Assembly (NCBI GenBank): GCA_023400055.1
Contig: JAEXFN010000005.1
Span: forward strand, 186,001 to 250,000
Length of the DNA: 64,000 bases
Direction of reading: 5' to 3'
Source of the DNA: Bacillota bacterium
GTDB lineage: Bacteria > Bacillota > UBA4882 > UBA8346
The notes beneath the pieces are model-generated. The model made no database searches. It was not told the origin of the DNA and saw only the letters and a list, made by a program, of their open reading frames with translations. Below are positions 36,477 to 44,836 of the stretch, in pieces. The position numbers were made by a program, and so were the translations under genes. Numbering within the stretch: the stretch's first letter is position 1; every line of letters starts with the position of its first letter.

Positions 36477-36495
36477 ATTGAAAATGGTTTTCAAT
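36477..36495. promoter_or_regulatory. Inverted repeat downstream of the NrdR boxes
   Basis: ATTGAAAA-TGG-TTTTCAAT, eight-base arms around three bases. It may be a second operator or part of the promoter; the protein is not known. Confidence 0.35.
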
Positions 36496-36593
36496 CATGG
36501 TAAAATTTGATTACGTTAGCGGTTGATACCGTCACGGTCCAGCCCAATCTTCAATGAACGTACCCAACGATGCGACGAAAGAAGCGATATTTA

Positions 36594-38924
36594 ATGACGA
36601 CAGAGATCAGAAAAAGAAACGGCGCGGTGGTCCCGTTCGATTCCCAAAAGATCCGCAATGCGATTCATAAGGCGAACCAGGCGGTCCGGGTTGAAGCCAT
36701 GGGGGAAGCGGAACTGGATGCGCTTACCGCCGGTGTAGTCCGGCGCTTCACCGGAAATGCCATCCCCACCGTGGAAGAAGTGCAGGACGCCGTGGAGGAG
36801 GCGCTAATCGGCGCGGATTATCCCAAAACCGCCAAAGCGTATATCCTTTACCGCGCCGAGCACACCAAAATCCGGCAGGCCGAGGGCGACCTGATGGATA
36901 TCTACCGGCAGCTCACTTACAGAGACGCCAGGGATGTCGATTTGAAACGGGAGAATGCCAACATTGACGCCGATACGGCCATGGGAACCATGCTGAAGTA
37001 CGGCTCGGAAGGGTCCAAATATTTTATCAACAATCATGTCCTTCCCAAGGATATCGCCGCGGCGCACCTGGGGGGCGACATTCATATTCACGATCTGGAT
37101 TTCTACATGCTGACCGAAACCTGCTGCCAAATCGATCTGCTCAAACTGTTCAAGGACGGATTTTGCACCGGCCACGGCACCCTTCGCGAACCCAACGACA
37201 TCAGTTCCTACGCGGCGCTCGCCTGCATCGCGATTCAGGCGAATCAGAACGAGATGCACGGCGGCCAAAGCGTGCCGAATTTCGACTACTGCATGGCGCC
37301 GGGCGTGGGGAAAACCTTTCAGCGCTCCTATTTTCAAGAACTTTCCCGCTACTTTCAGGCCGTCCTCGATCTGGAGCGGGATGAGGCGGACGCGCTGGTC
37401 GCCGCCGTTCAGCGGGAAACGGGCGAAATCTCGTTGCGCGATGCCGAGGGATACCGGGAAAAGCTGGTCCGGTACCTAACGCAACGCCAAGGGGCGGAAG
37501 GCTTGACGGCGATCGGTCCGGAGGAAGCCGAAAAAGCCCACCGCTTCGCGTCCCGCGGTGCGCTTCGCTATACCGAACGCCAGACCTATCAGGCGATGGA
37601 GGCGCTGATCCATAATCTGAACACCATGAACTCCCGGGCCGGCGCGCAGGTGCCGTTCAGTTCGCTCAATTACGGCACCGATACCTCGCCGGAAGGGCGG
37701 ATGGTCATCAAAAACCTGCTCCTGGCCACCGAAGCGGGATTGGGCGAAGGGGAAACCCCGATCTTTCCGGTGCAGATTTTCAAGGTGAAAGAGGGCGTGA
37801 ACTACAACGCGGGCGATGCCAATTACGACCTGTTCCGGTTGGCCATGAAGGTCAGCGCCAAACGGCTCTTCCCGAACTTCAGTTTTCTGGACGCTCCTTT
37901 CAACCGGCAGTATTACCAACCGGGCGATTATGACAGCGAGGTCGCTTATATGGGCTGCCGCACCCGGGTGATGGGCAATGTCCACGACAGTGGCCGCCAG
38001 ACTACCTGCGGCCGCGGCAATCTGAGCTTTACTTCGATCAACCTCCCCCGCCTGGGCATCGAGGCCCAGGGGGAGATCGCCAAATTTTACAAGCTGCTCG
38101 ATGGACGAATCGACCTGGTCATCCGCCAGCTGCTGCACCGTTTCAAGATCCAGGCCTCGAAAAAGGTCTACAATTATCCCTTCCTGATGGGACAGGGCGT
38201 TTGGATCGACAGTGAGAAACTGGATCCGGCCGACAGCATAGCCGAGGTATTGAAGCACGGCACCTTAAGCGTCGGTTTTATTGGGCTGGCGGAATGCTTA
38301 AAGGCGCTGACCGGCCGGCACCACGGCGAGGACGCCGCCAGCCAGCAATTGGGGCTGGAAATCGTCACGCACCTGCGACAACGAATGGACGAGGAAGCGC
38401 AACAGACCGGCCTCAACTTCACCCTGCTGGCGACGCCGGCGGAGGGCCTGTCGGGCCGTTTCGTGGCCATCGATCGTCAGAAATACGGCGCGATCCCGGG
38501 GGTGACCGACCGCGAATATTATACCAATTCCTTTCATGTTCCGGTGTATTACCCCATCAAAGCCTTTAAAAAGATTCAGCTGGAGGCCCCTTATCACGCG
38601 CTGACCAACGCCGGCCACATCAGTTACGTGGAGATGGACGGCGACACCTGCAAGAACCTCGAGGCTTTTGAGGCGGTCATTCGCTACATGAAGGAAAACG
38701 GCATCGGCTACGGTTCGGTGAACCATCCGGTCGATCGCGATCCGGTTTGCGGCTACAACGGGATAATCGACAACGAATGCCCCAAATGTCACCGTAGCGA
38801 AGCTGACGGCGGCCGGAAATTCGAGCGGATCCGGCGGATCACCGGCTATCTGGTGGGCACCACCGATCGCTGGAACAATGCCAAACGGGCCGAGGAAAGG
38901 GAGCGGGTCAAGCATGGCTTCTGA
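36594..38924 (+). CDS. nrdD: Anaerobic (class III) ribonucleoside-triphosphate reductase
   Basis: Makes deoxynucleotides without oxygen using a glycyl radical. It has an N-terminal ATP-cone (residues about 5-95, with IRKRNGAVVPFDSQKIRNAI), the catalytic barrel with the NFDYCMAPGVGKTFQRSYFQ and NDISSYAALAC regions, a zinc site near the end (CGYNGIIDNECPKCHRSEA, four Cys-containing) and the radical-bearing RRITGYLVGTTDRWN loop close to the C-terminus. I prefer the ATG at 36594; the ATG at 36570 has no ribosome site, though the one for 36594 is also weak. nrdG overlaps its 3' end. NrdR-like boxes upstream predict control by nucleotide supply. Confidence 0.96.
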   Translation: MTTEIRKRNGAVVPFDSQKIRNAIHKANQAVRVEAMGEAELDALTAGVVRRFTGNAIPTVEEVQDAVEEALIGADYPKTAKAYILYRAEHTKIRQAEGDLMDIYRQLTYRDARDVDLKRENANIDADTAMGTMLKYGSEGSKYFINNHVLPKDIAAAHLGGDIHIHDLDFYMLTETCCQIDLLKLFKDGFCTGHGTLREPNDISSYAALACIAIQANQNEMHGGQSVPNFDYCMAPGVGKTFQRSYFQELSRYFQAVLDLERDEADALVAAVQRETGEISLRDAEGYREKLVRYLTQRQGAEGLTAIGPEEAEKAHRFASRGALRYTERQTYQAMEALIHNLNTMNSRAGAQVPFSSLNYGTDTSPEGRMVIKNLLLATEAGLGEGETPIFPVQIFKVKEGVNYNAGDANYDLFRLAMKVSAKRLFPNFSFLDAPFNRQYYQPGDYDSEVAYMGCRTRVMGNVHDSGRQTTCGRGNLSFTSINLPRLGIEAQGEIAKFYKLLDGRIDLVIRQLLHRFKIQASKKVYNYPFLMGQGVWIDSEKLDPADSIAEVLKHGTLSVGFIGLAECLKALTGRHHGEDAASQQLGLEIVTHLRQRMDEEAQQTGLNFTLLATPAEGLSGRFVAIDRQKYGAIPGVTDREYYTNSFHVPVYYPIKAFKKIQLEAPYHALTNAGHISYVEMDGDTCKNLEAFEAVIRYMKENGIGYGSVNHPVDRDPVCGYNGIIDNECPKCHRSEADGGRKFERIRRITGYLVGTTDRWNNAKRAEERERVKHGF

Positions 38925-39423
38925 GGTGAGGCTCTGCGGCATCGAACCGGAATCGATCGTGGACGGTCGGGGGATCCGCTACGTCCTGTTCGTCCAGGGC
39001 TGCCCCCATCATTGCCCCGGCTGCCACAATCCGCAGTCCCATCCGTTTGACGGCGGAAAAGTGGCGGCGATCGGAGACTTATTTGCGGAAATCGTCGCGA
39101 ATCCGCTGCTGCGGGGCGTCACCTTCAGCGGCGGGGAACCGTTTTGCCAGCCGGAGCCCCTCGCCGGACTGGCCCGGATGGTCCATGGGCGCGGGCTGGA
39201 TGTCACGACCTTCACCGGCTATCGCTATGAGGAGTTGCTTGCCATGCGAAAGAGCGGCGTCGCGGCCCTCTTGGAAGAGACGGATACCCTGATCGACGGC
39301 CCGTTCCTGCTGGGGCAGAAGGACTTGACGCTCATGTTCAGAGGCAGCCGGAATCAGCGCGTCATCGATATGAAGGAGACGCGCTGCCGCGGCCGAATCG
39401 TGCTGGATAAGCGGATCGCCTGA
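38914..39423 (+). CDS. nrdG: Anaerobic ribonucleotide reductase activating enzyme (radical SAM)
   Basis: Installs the glycyl radical on NrdD using SAM and a 4Fe-4S cluster. The 169-residue protein has LCGIEPESIVDGRGIRYVLFVQGC, the radical-SAM cysteine motif CPHHCPGC (CxxxCxxC), TFSGGEPFCQP (GGE SAM-binding motif) and the LIDGPFLLGQKDLTLMFRGS NrdG signature with RGSRNQRVID. The ATG at 38914 lies inside the end of nrdD (11-base overlap) with AAAGGGAG upstream, so the two are cotranslated. Confidence 0.97.
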   Translation: MASEVRLCGIEPESIVDGRGIRYVLFVQGCPHHCPGCHNPQSHPFDGGKVAAIGDLFAEIVANPLLRGVTFSGGEPFCQPEPLAGLARMVHGRGLDVTTFTGYRYEELLAMRKSGVAALLEETDTLIDGPFLLGQKDLTLMFRGSRNQRVIDMKETRCRGRIVLDKRIA

Positions 39424-39515
39424 TTGCGCCGCGAAGGTCCGCGGCGGGGAAGTGGCGGCTTCCTTCGCCGGGACTGCGGGCGGCGGGCGGTCGGGCTCCC
39501 GGCGGAGAAAGGCGG

Positions 39516-40388
39516 TCAGAGGCTGCGAAACCCCTTGCCGATGATCTCCGAGGTATTGGTGATGGTAATGAACGATTGCGGATCGACCTCGCGGATAAAT
39601 TTCCGCAGGGCGACGGCCTGGCCCCGGTTGACGACGGTGGTGATCACGTGTTTCGGGTCATGGGTGAAAGCGCCGTAGGCGGTATGGATGGTGGCCCCCC
39701 GGTGCAGGACCTGGGTGATATACTTCTGGATCGGCTCCGGTTTGGTGCTGATGATCACCAGTTGCTTGCGGAGGTTCAACCCTTCGATCACCGAGTCGAT
39801 GACGAATCCCTTCAGAATCGATCCCAAAAAGGAGTACATCCCGATGCGGATCCCGTAAACGAAACCGGCCAGAATCGTGATGACCAAGTCGGCCAGCAAA
39901 AGGGCTTTGCCGATGTCGAGGTCCGTCCGTTGGTTGAGCACCTTGGCGACGATATCGGTTCCGCCGGTGGAAGCGTTCAGGTTAAAAGCGATCGCCGAAC
40001 CGACCGCCGGCAGCAGGATGGACAGGATCAGTTCGAGCATGGTGTCCTGGGTGAACGGCGCGGTGAGCGGCCAGACTTTGCCGAGCAGCCAGACCATGCC
40101 GGAAAGCGTGAAGCTGGAGTAGACGGTCTTGGAGCCGAAGTTGCGCCCGATCAGCACATAGCCGAAGATTAAAAAGAGGATGTTGATCAACAGCATCAGC
40201 GGGCCGACGTTGACGGTCGGGAAAAAATGCTGAATCACGATGGCCAGGCCGCTGACTCCGCCGGTGGCGAAATGGTTCGGCACCTTGAAGAAATGGATCC
40301 CCGCCGCCACCAGCATCAGACCCAGATTAATGAGCAGGAATTCTTTCAGTTTGCGGAGATCCGCCGCGTTCAAACTCGATTTTGACAT
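39516..40388 (-). CDS. YitT-family membrane protein under a cobalamin riboswitch
   Basis: A 290-residue protein with about five to six membrane segments in the first 190 residues (DUF161/YitT_membrane, with GLMLVAAGIHFFKVPNHFATGGVSG and NASTGGTDIVAKVL) and a C-terminal soluble DUF2179 domain (VIISTKPEPIQKYITQVLHRGATIH...). The family is widespread in Firmicutes and its substrate is unknown. The ATG at 40388 has AGAGGA upstream; the longer open frame runs into the riboswitch. Regulation by a cobalamin riboswitch and attenuator (next features) suggests it is made when B12 is scarce. Its link to B12 or a precursor is inference. Confidence 0.92.
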   Translation of the reverse strand: MSKSSLNAADLRKLKEFLLINLGLMLVAAGIHFFKVPNHFATGGVSGLAIVIQHFFPTVNVGPLMLLINILFLIFGYVLIGRNFGSKTVYSSFTLSGMVWLLGKVWPLTAPFTQDTMLELILSILLPAVGSAIAFNLNASTGGTDIVAKVLNQRTDLDIGKALLLADLVITILAGFVYGIRIGMYSFLGSILKGFVIDSVIEGLNLRKQLVIISTKPEPIQKYITQVLHRGATIHTAYGAFTHDPKHVITTVVNRGQAVALRKFIREVDPQSFITITNTSEIIGKGFRSL

Positions 40389-40437
40389 GGGAATCCTCTT
40401 TTTAACAATTGTAGCAATCCTCGTCCGCACCCAAAGC

Positions 40438-40471
40438 AAAAAGCCGCTCGACCGCAACGTCAAGAGGCTTT
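40438..40471 (-). terminator. Riboswitch-controlled attenuator before the YitT gene
   Basis: On the minus strand AAAGCCTCTTGAC pairs imperfectly with GGTCGAGCGGCTTTTT, followed by T residues. It closely resembles the attenuator of metE in sequence and position. Confidence 0.75.
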
Positions 40472-40539
40472 CAAATGCCGCAAGGGCATGATTATCCACA
40501 ATGGACACCCTCTATCTGCCGTAGAGTTGGACAGTGTAT

Positions 40540-40715
40540 CAGCGCCGGCAGGTTTTCTGACTCCGGATCATCGGCTCGCCATGTCTTCCCGGAATATTCC
40601 AGTGACATCGTATGGAAAGCCTCCCCGATACAGCGGCGGGACCGTGCAGGAATTTCGCCTGCTTCCCTTTTCAGCCGATCGAACCATCATGGACATCGGC
40701 CACCGGCACTTGCTT
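40540..40715 (-). promoter_or_regulatory. Cobalamin riboswitch upstream of the YitT gene
   Basis: On the minus strand GGCGAAATTCCTGCACGG followed by TCCCGCCGCTGTA (about 40627-40664) is the aptamer core, and AGTCAGAAAACCTGCC (40547-40562) is the B12 box with one change from the metE copy. Much of the aptamer matches the metE riboswitch closely, which suggests a fairly recent duplication. Confidence 0.93.
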
Positions 40716-40864
40716 TATACGATCATATGAATTTATCTTATCATGCCCGATATATTGTGTCAATTTGCAGCATGGGACCGACGAAAAGGCATCCAACGTC
40801 GCTCATGCCGAGGGCGGGGCTCAATCCTTCGTGAATGGAGCGGCGGAAAGTTGCTCCGGACCGC

Positions 40865-40990
40865 GGTACTGTTTCCCCGGAGTCCGGGGATGCTGCCCCG
40901 TGCCCCGGTCCGCTTTCCTCGAGGATCGGTCCCGCCTTCCCAAGCCTTGGTCCGGGTTCCCGGAAGCTTGAGGATGCTTCCATGAGGCTT
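40865..40990. repeat. 21-bp-period tandem array D (6 units, CCTTGG type)
   Basis: GG cores within CCGG, TCGG, TTGG or similar fall at 40865, 40886, 40907, 40928, 40949 and about 40970. Units such as TTCCCAAGCCTTGGTCCG match array C and array F units. A connector of the form GGGATGGTCTTTG follows and leads into array E. Confidence 0.8.
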
Positions 40991-41000
40991 AAAGAACTAG

Positions 41001-41211
41001 GGATGGTCTTTGGGGAAGAAAGGAGCGGCGGATCCTATCAAAGGATCACGGGCTCCCTTTCAAGGATGCGGTCATCCCTAACCCGGATCGTGACATACCT
41101 TACACGGATCGCCGGATCCCCTGAAAGGATCGGGCCATCCCTTTCAAGGATATCTTTCGTCCTAACAAGGATAATCGCTATCCCGGTTGGACCAAAGACC
41201 ATCCCTTACAT
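41001..41211. repeat. 21-bp-period tandem array E (about 9 units, CCTAACAAGGAT type)
   Basis: GGA (mostly GGAT) occurs at 41001, 41022, 41043, 41064, 41085, 41106, 41127, 41148 and 41169, exactly 21 apart, with a weaker tenth near 41190. Units read roughly CCTAACAAGGATCGxxxCAT. The same unit type, after the same CCTTGG-type units, is found at 61686-61897. Confidence 0.9.
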
Positions 41212-41261
41212 GACCATTCCGCTCCGGGGCGGACCAGGGGCCGGGGCAGGAGGACGGAGGT

Positions 41262-41753
41262 TCATTCCCGCTTCTCCTCCACCTCGGGGAACGCCCTCTC
41301 CAGCTGGACCATCAGCCAGTGCTTCAGCTTTTCGTCACCCTGCTGTCCCAGCTTCAAAATATATTGCACATAAGTCAATAATTCCGGATCCAAATCCTCC
41401 TTAACCAGCTCGGCGGCAGCGACTAGCGAACGAAACTCCGCGGCCCACGGCTCTTTCAAGACCGCCTGCCATCCTTCGTGAAAGCGCCGCGCGCCCAAAA
41501 CCGCTATTCCCTTGGCGATATACTCCTCGGGCGAAAGCAGCATCTCGCCCTGGCCGCTTTTGATCCATTCCGGATTGGCCAGGAAGCAGCCCATCATGGC
41601 ATACAAGAAAGTATCGGAGATCTCCACCTGGCCCGATTCGATCTTTGAGACATTGGGCTGGCTCATCCCGATCGCTTTGCTGAAAGCCCCTTGGGAGAGG
41701 CCGAGATGATTCCGGAATTGGACGATGCGTTCTTCAGGAGGAATTCTATTCAT
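41262..41753 (-). CDS. XRE-family transcriptional regulator
   Basis: A 163-residue DNA-binding protein. Residues about 8-62 form an XRE helix-turn-helix (IVQFRNHLGLSQGAFSKAIGMSQPNVSKIESGQ). The remaining 100 residues are helical and of no recognised family, with WLMVQLERAFPEVEEKRE at the end. AAGGAG lies about 12 bases before the ATG. It diverges from the small Spo0E-like gene at 41949, across a 195-base AT-rich gap that probably holds both promoters. It may control that neighbour or itself; no target is proven. Confidence 0.88.
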   Translation of the reverse strand: MNRIPPEERIVQFRNHLGLSQGAFSKAIGMSQPNVSKIESGQVEISDTFLYAMMGCFLANPEWIKSGQGEMLLSPEEYIAKGIAVLGARRFHEGWQAVLKEPWAAEFRSLVAAAELVKEDLDPELLTYVQYILKLGQQGDEKLKHWLMVQLERAFPEVEEKRE

Positions 41754-41948
41754 ATAGAAATATTTCTCCTTGACAATTATTCAAAATGAAAATATAATAA
41801 GCATGTAAAATAAAGTAAAATCGCTCCAGGCATAATATACCGCAACAGGAAGCCCGTCCAAAAGTCCTTTTTGGGCTTATTTCGGTATTTCCTAAAATTA
41901 CAGTCACTTCGATTATACCATATTTTACATGGTGAGTGACAGGAGACC

Positions 41949-42143
41949 ATGCCGCAAATCGTCGAAAAAACCGATCAAACCCTTAAACAGCAGATCGCCG
42001 CCAGCCGCGACAAGCTTCAGATCCTGTGGAATACCCACGGCCACAGCAGTTCCGCCGTCCTGGCCGCCAGCATCGAGCTGGATGAATTGATCAATCGCTA
42101 CCACAGCCGGCAAAAATCCCCGGCCCCGGAGGTATCGGATTGA
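41949..42143 (+). CDS. Spo0E-like sporulation regulatory phosphatase (copy 1)
   Basis: A 64-residue Spo0E-family protein. Such proteins remove phosphate from Spo0A-P and delay sporulation. The two-helix hairpin is visible: LKQQIAASRDKLQILWNTHG, then VLAASIELDELINRYH, which holds the SxxLD signature (SIELD). CAGGAG precedes the ATG. A second member is at 45510. It is convergent with the PAS/PucR gene. Target phosphorylated regulator is assumed to be Spo0A by family, not shown. Confidence 0.87.
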   Translation: MPQIVEKTDQTLKQQIAASRDKLQILWNTHGHSSSAVLAASIELDELINRYHSRQKSPAPEVSD

Positions 42144-42212
42144 AGAGATGACGGGCTGGAAAAAGGCGCTCGGATAATTCATACCGATGCGGGACGGATG
42201 GGGGGATTTTGG

Positions 42213-43925
42213 TCACGGATTGGGGTCCGGTTTGGGGAGGGGGAGACCATTGCCGGATTTGAGCGGCAGGCAATCCGAGATTTTCAGCAACTGGAGCGCT
42301 GTCGCCAGCGCCATCCGCGTCTCGAAAGCGTCGAGGGAAACGTTTAAGATCTGTTCGATCCGTTGTTTGCGGAGTTGGATGGTCTTATGGTGCAAATACA
42401 TTTGGGCGCCGATTTCCTTAAAACTCAGGCCGGACAGGAGTTTTTCCAACGTTTGGACCAGATCCGTTCCGCCGTTCTGATCATGTTCGAGCAACGGGCC
42501 GATCGTTTTGGCGATATAGGCCAGGGCGTCGCTGGAAGCGGCGAAAGGGGCCAGAACTTGATAAATGCCACATTCCTCGTAATGGTACAGCCGGCGGTCC
42601 GGCCACACCCGCCTGCCAATCTTCACGGCAGTTTCCGCTTTTTTGAGACGTTGGGCGAAGTCGGCCCATCCCTCCGCATAATCCGCAATTCCGATGCACT
42701 GTTGCAGATCGGGAAGATAAACCGACAGATCGTTGAGGTATTTCTCGGCTTCTTCCATCTCTTTGTCTTTTTGGCTTAGCCCCATCCCCTGAGCGGCGGG
42801 AATGATGATTCCGATGCCCCGGGCGGCTTCCCAGGCGATGCTGTTTTCTCTCCGGTTGAGATGGTCCACCAAGGCATCGACGGTTTGCTCCTTGCGGTGC
42901 AGCTCGTCCTGTTGGTCGATGAAGGCGTCGATATTGGCGATGGACAGGAACAGGAGGGAAAAGTCTTTCGGAAGGGATAGCTTGTTTTGGCGGGCCAAAT
43001 CGCGAATCAGGGCGTCATCCCGGTAGTCGCGCGCGATCAGCTGATTGAAAAAGTCGTTTTTCTTCCTCCGCTCATAGGCCTGCTGCAAAAGGGCCTCGGT
43101 TTTTTTCCGCTCACTGATGTCCCGCGTAACGCCGAGAAACCCGATAAACTCGCCTTGGCCGTTGCGGGCCGCGCTCACCGAAGATTCGGTCCAGATCATT
43201 GCGTCTTGACGGGGTTGTTCCCATTCGATGATCAGCGGTTTGCGCAGGTCGCCGTCTTCGGCAAACGCCGCGGCCGCTTCGCGGAAAACGGCTTGCAGGA
43301 AGGGCAAGGGAGTTTTGGCGGCCGGCTTTCCTTCATAGGCTTCGGGGGCACACCCCGATAGTTTTTCGATGGAGGGACTGATATAACGGATGATCATCCC
43401 GGCATCCAGCAGCCAGATTACATCATCGGTATTTTCTGCGATTAACCGGTATTTTCGTTCCTTCTCCCGAATAACCGCCTGGCTCCTTTCCAGCTCGGCG
43501 ATGTATTGGCGCTCCTTTTCGATCGCTTCTTTCAGGCGGATCGTCATCGCATTGAAGGCGACCGAAAAATCGCCCATAAAATCGACCCGTTGGCTGTAGT
43601 CCCCCGAAGCGACCATCCCCGTCTGCCACGAGAGGTGCCGCAGGTTCGATTGCAAGGCTTTTAACGCTCCCGGCCAATAGCCGCGCATGCCCAGGGTCTG
43701 GGATAAATCGCCGCCGGATAACGTATAAGTGAACTCGCGCAGGGCCACCAGATCGCTTACCAATTTCTGAAGCTGTGGATAGCGGGCCTCATATTCGGAG
43801 AGATTGGCAGGCAGGTTCCTATTTTGGATGATCTGCGCGATCAATTCAATTAGCTCATGAATCTCGTTTGATTCCGGGCTCAATCCGATAAGTCCCCCAT
43901 TCGCTAAACCTGATTGAATCCGCAA
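42213..43925 (-). CDS. PAS-containing regulator with PucR/CdaR-type C-terminal HTH
   Basis: A 570-residue cytoplasmic regulator. The N-terminal 150 residues include a HAMP-like linker (GDYSQRVDFMGDFSVAFNAM). A PAS domain with its PAC end spans about 150-275 (IAENTDDVIWLLDAGMIIRYISPSIEKL ... GFLGVTRDISERKKTEALLQQ). A CdaR-like region follows at about 300-480, and a PucR-type helix-turn-helix closes the protein (LLSGLSFKEIGAQMYLHHKTIQLRKQRIEQIL, split here for reading). It starts three bases after the V4R gene stop, so both form an operon. It may read a small molecule through PAS and V4R and control nearby genes. Confidence 0.85.
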   Translation of the reverse strand: MRIQSGLANGGLIGLSPESNEIHELIELIAQIIQNRNLPANLSEYEARYPQLQKLVSDLVALREFTYTLSGGDLSQTLGMRGYWPGALKALQSNLRHLSWQTGMVASGDYSQRVDFMGDFSVAFNAMTIRLKEAIEKERQYIAELERSQAVIREKERKYRLIAENTDDVIWLLDAGMIIRYISPSIEKLSGCAPEAYEGKPAAKTPLPFLQAVFREAAAAFAEDGDLRKPLIIEWEQPRQDAMIWTESSVSAARNGQGEFIGFLGVTRDISERKKTEALLQQAYERRKKNDFFNQLIARDYRDDALIRDLARQNKLSLPKDFSLLFLSIANIDAFIDQQDELHRKEQTVDALVDHLNRRENSIAWEAARGIGIIIPAAQGMGLSQKDKEMEEAEKYLNDLSVYLPDLQQCIGIADYAEGWADFAQRLKKAETAVKIGRRVWPDRRLYHYEECGIYQVLAPFAASSDALAYIAKTIGPLLEHDQNGGTDLVQTLEKLLSGLSFKEIGAQMYLHHKTIQLRKQRIEQILNVSLDAFETRMALATALQLLKISDCLPLKSGNGLPLPKPDPNP

Positions 43926-43928
43926 AGG

Positions 43929-44450
43929 CTAATCCCGTTTAGAGATTTCGGCCGTAAACCGGCAGGTCCGATCGCCCGTGCACCAGCAGTCGACTTCCTT
44001 GACGTTGAATCTTTCGCCGGTGAAACTTTCCAACAGGCCGGCCAGAAACCCTTCGTCATACACGCAAATTTCATAGTCCAATTCGGGCAGGCCGGAGCAG
44101 TCCAAATCTTCGGCGATGCTCAATACATACTTCCCTTGGTCGTAATCTGCCGCTTCGATGCGCAAAATGCCGATGCCCTTGTCGATCAGACCCGATTGTA
44201 ACGATTTAATAAAGGCGTTAAAGTCCTCGGCCCCTTGGATGACGTTTTGATAAAATTGCTTTCCCGCCAGCGATCCGGCCTCATAGAACAGTCGGTCCGT
44301 CGTCGCGGTGCCGAAATTCTGCTCGAGGACATCCCGAAAACAAAACTGCATCAGCCGGTAAATTTCGGTCTGAACCAGGGGGCCCATATTCGGTCGGCCT
44401 TCTTTGATGTCGCCCAACAGACTCCAATTAAACTCATACTTCCGATCCAT
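43929..44450 (-). CDS. V4R (4-vinyl reductase-like) domain sensor protein
   Basis: A 173-residue protein whose second half is a V4R small-molecule-binding domain: YEICVYDEGFLAGLLESFTGERFNVKEVDCWCTGDRTCRF, with the conserved CWCTGDxxCxF ending that has metal-binding or structural cysteines. The N-terminal part (residues 1-90) is helical. The ATG at 44450 has AAGGAG nine bases upstream; the longer open frame lacks a site. It lies directly before the PAS/PucR gene, so it probably acts as that regulator's sensory partner. Ligand unknown. Confidence 0.85.
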   Translation of the reverse strand: MDRKYEFNWSLLGDIKEGRPNMGPLVQTEIYRLMQFCFRDVLEQNFGTATTDRLFYEAGSLAGKQFYQNVIQGAEDFNAFIKSLQSGLIDKGIGILRIEAADYDQGKYVLSIAEDLDCSGLPELDYEICVYDEGFLAGLLESFTGERFNVKEVDCWCTGDRTCRFTAEISKRD

Positions 44451-44802
44451 TGATAATCGCTCCTTCTTTTGGACTAAGCAAAGCACCGTCAAGCACCATG
44501 GAGTACGAAATATGATTGCTAAGCTTTTCGACATGGCGATGGCATTTCCTGCAGCATTTTCTCTCGGATAGCGACGATTCCTATCCCGGCGGGATAGGAA
44601 TCGTCGCCGGCCAATTCCGAAGTTTACCGGTGCGGGAGATTGTTGGGCATTCTCGTTTATGCAATACTTATTAGCGAAGACCAGTGGCATATTCATAAAA
44701 CGTCCGCCCGATGATCTCAAGCATGGATCGAGTACGATACGGTTAAGTTTTTGAAAGAGTTTAATCGTGAAAGATCAGCGTAATTGTCTTTATGACAAGT
44801 TT

Positions 44803-44831
44803 TTGACATCGCTCCAGCAAAGGGGTAAATA
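44803..44831 (+). promoter_or_regulatory. Promoter-like pair close to the GGDEF start codon
   Basis: TTGACA (44803-44808), 17-base spacer and TAAATA (44826-44831). The predicted start of RNA coincides with the GTG at 44837, so the message could be leaderless. AAAGGGG at 44819-44825 could instead be a ribosome site for an RNA that begins further upstream. Confidence 0.5.
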
Positions 44832-44836
44832 TATAC

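Noticed and set aside
40389..40508. Longer start for the YitT-family gene
   Set aside because: It would translate through the riboswitch attenuator. The ATG at 40388 has its own ribosome site and begins the family's normal N-terminus.
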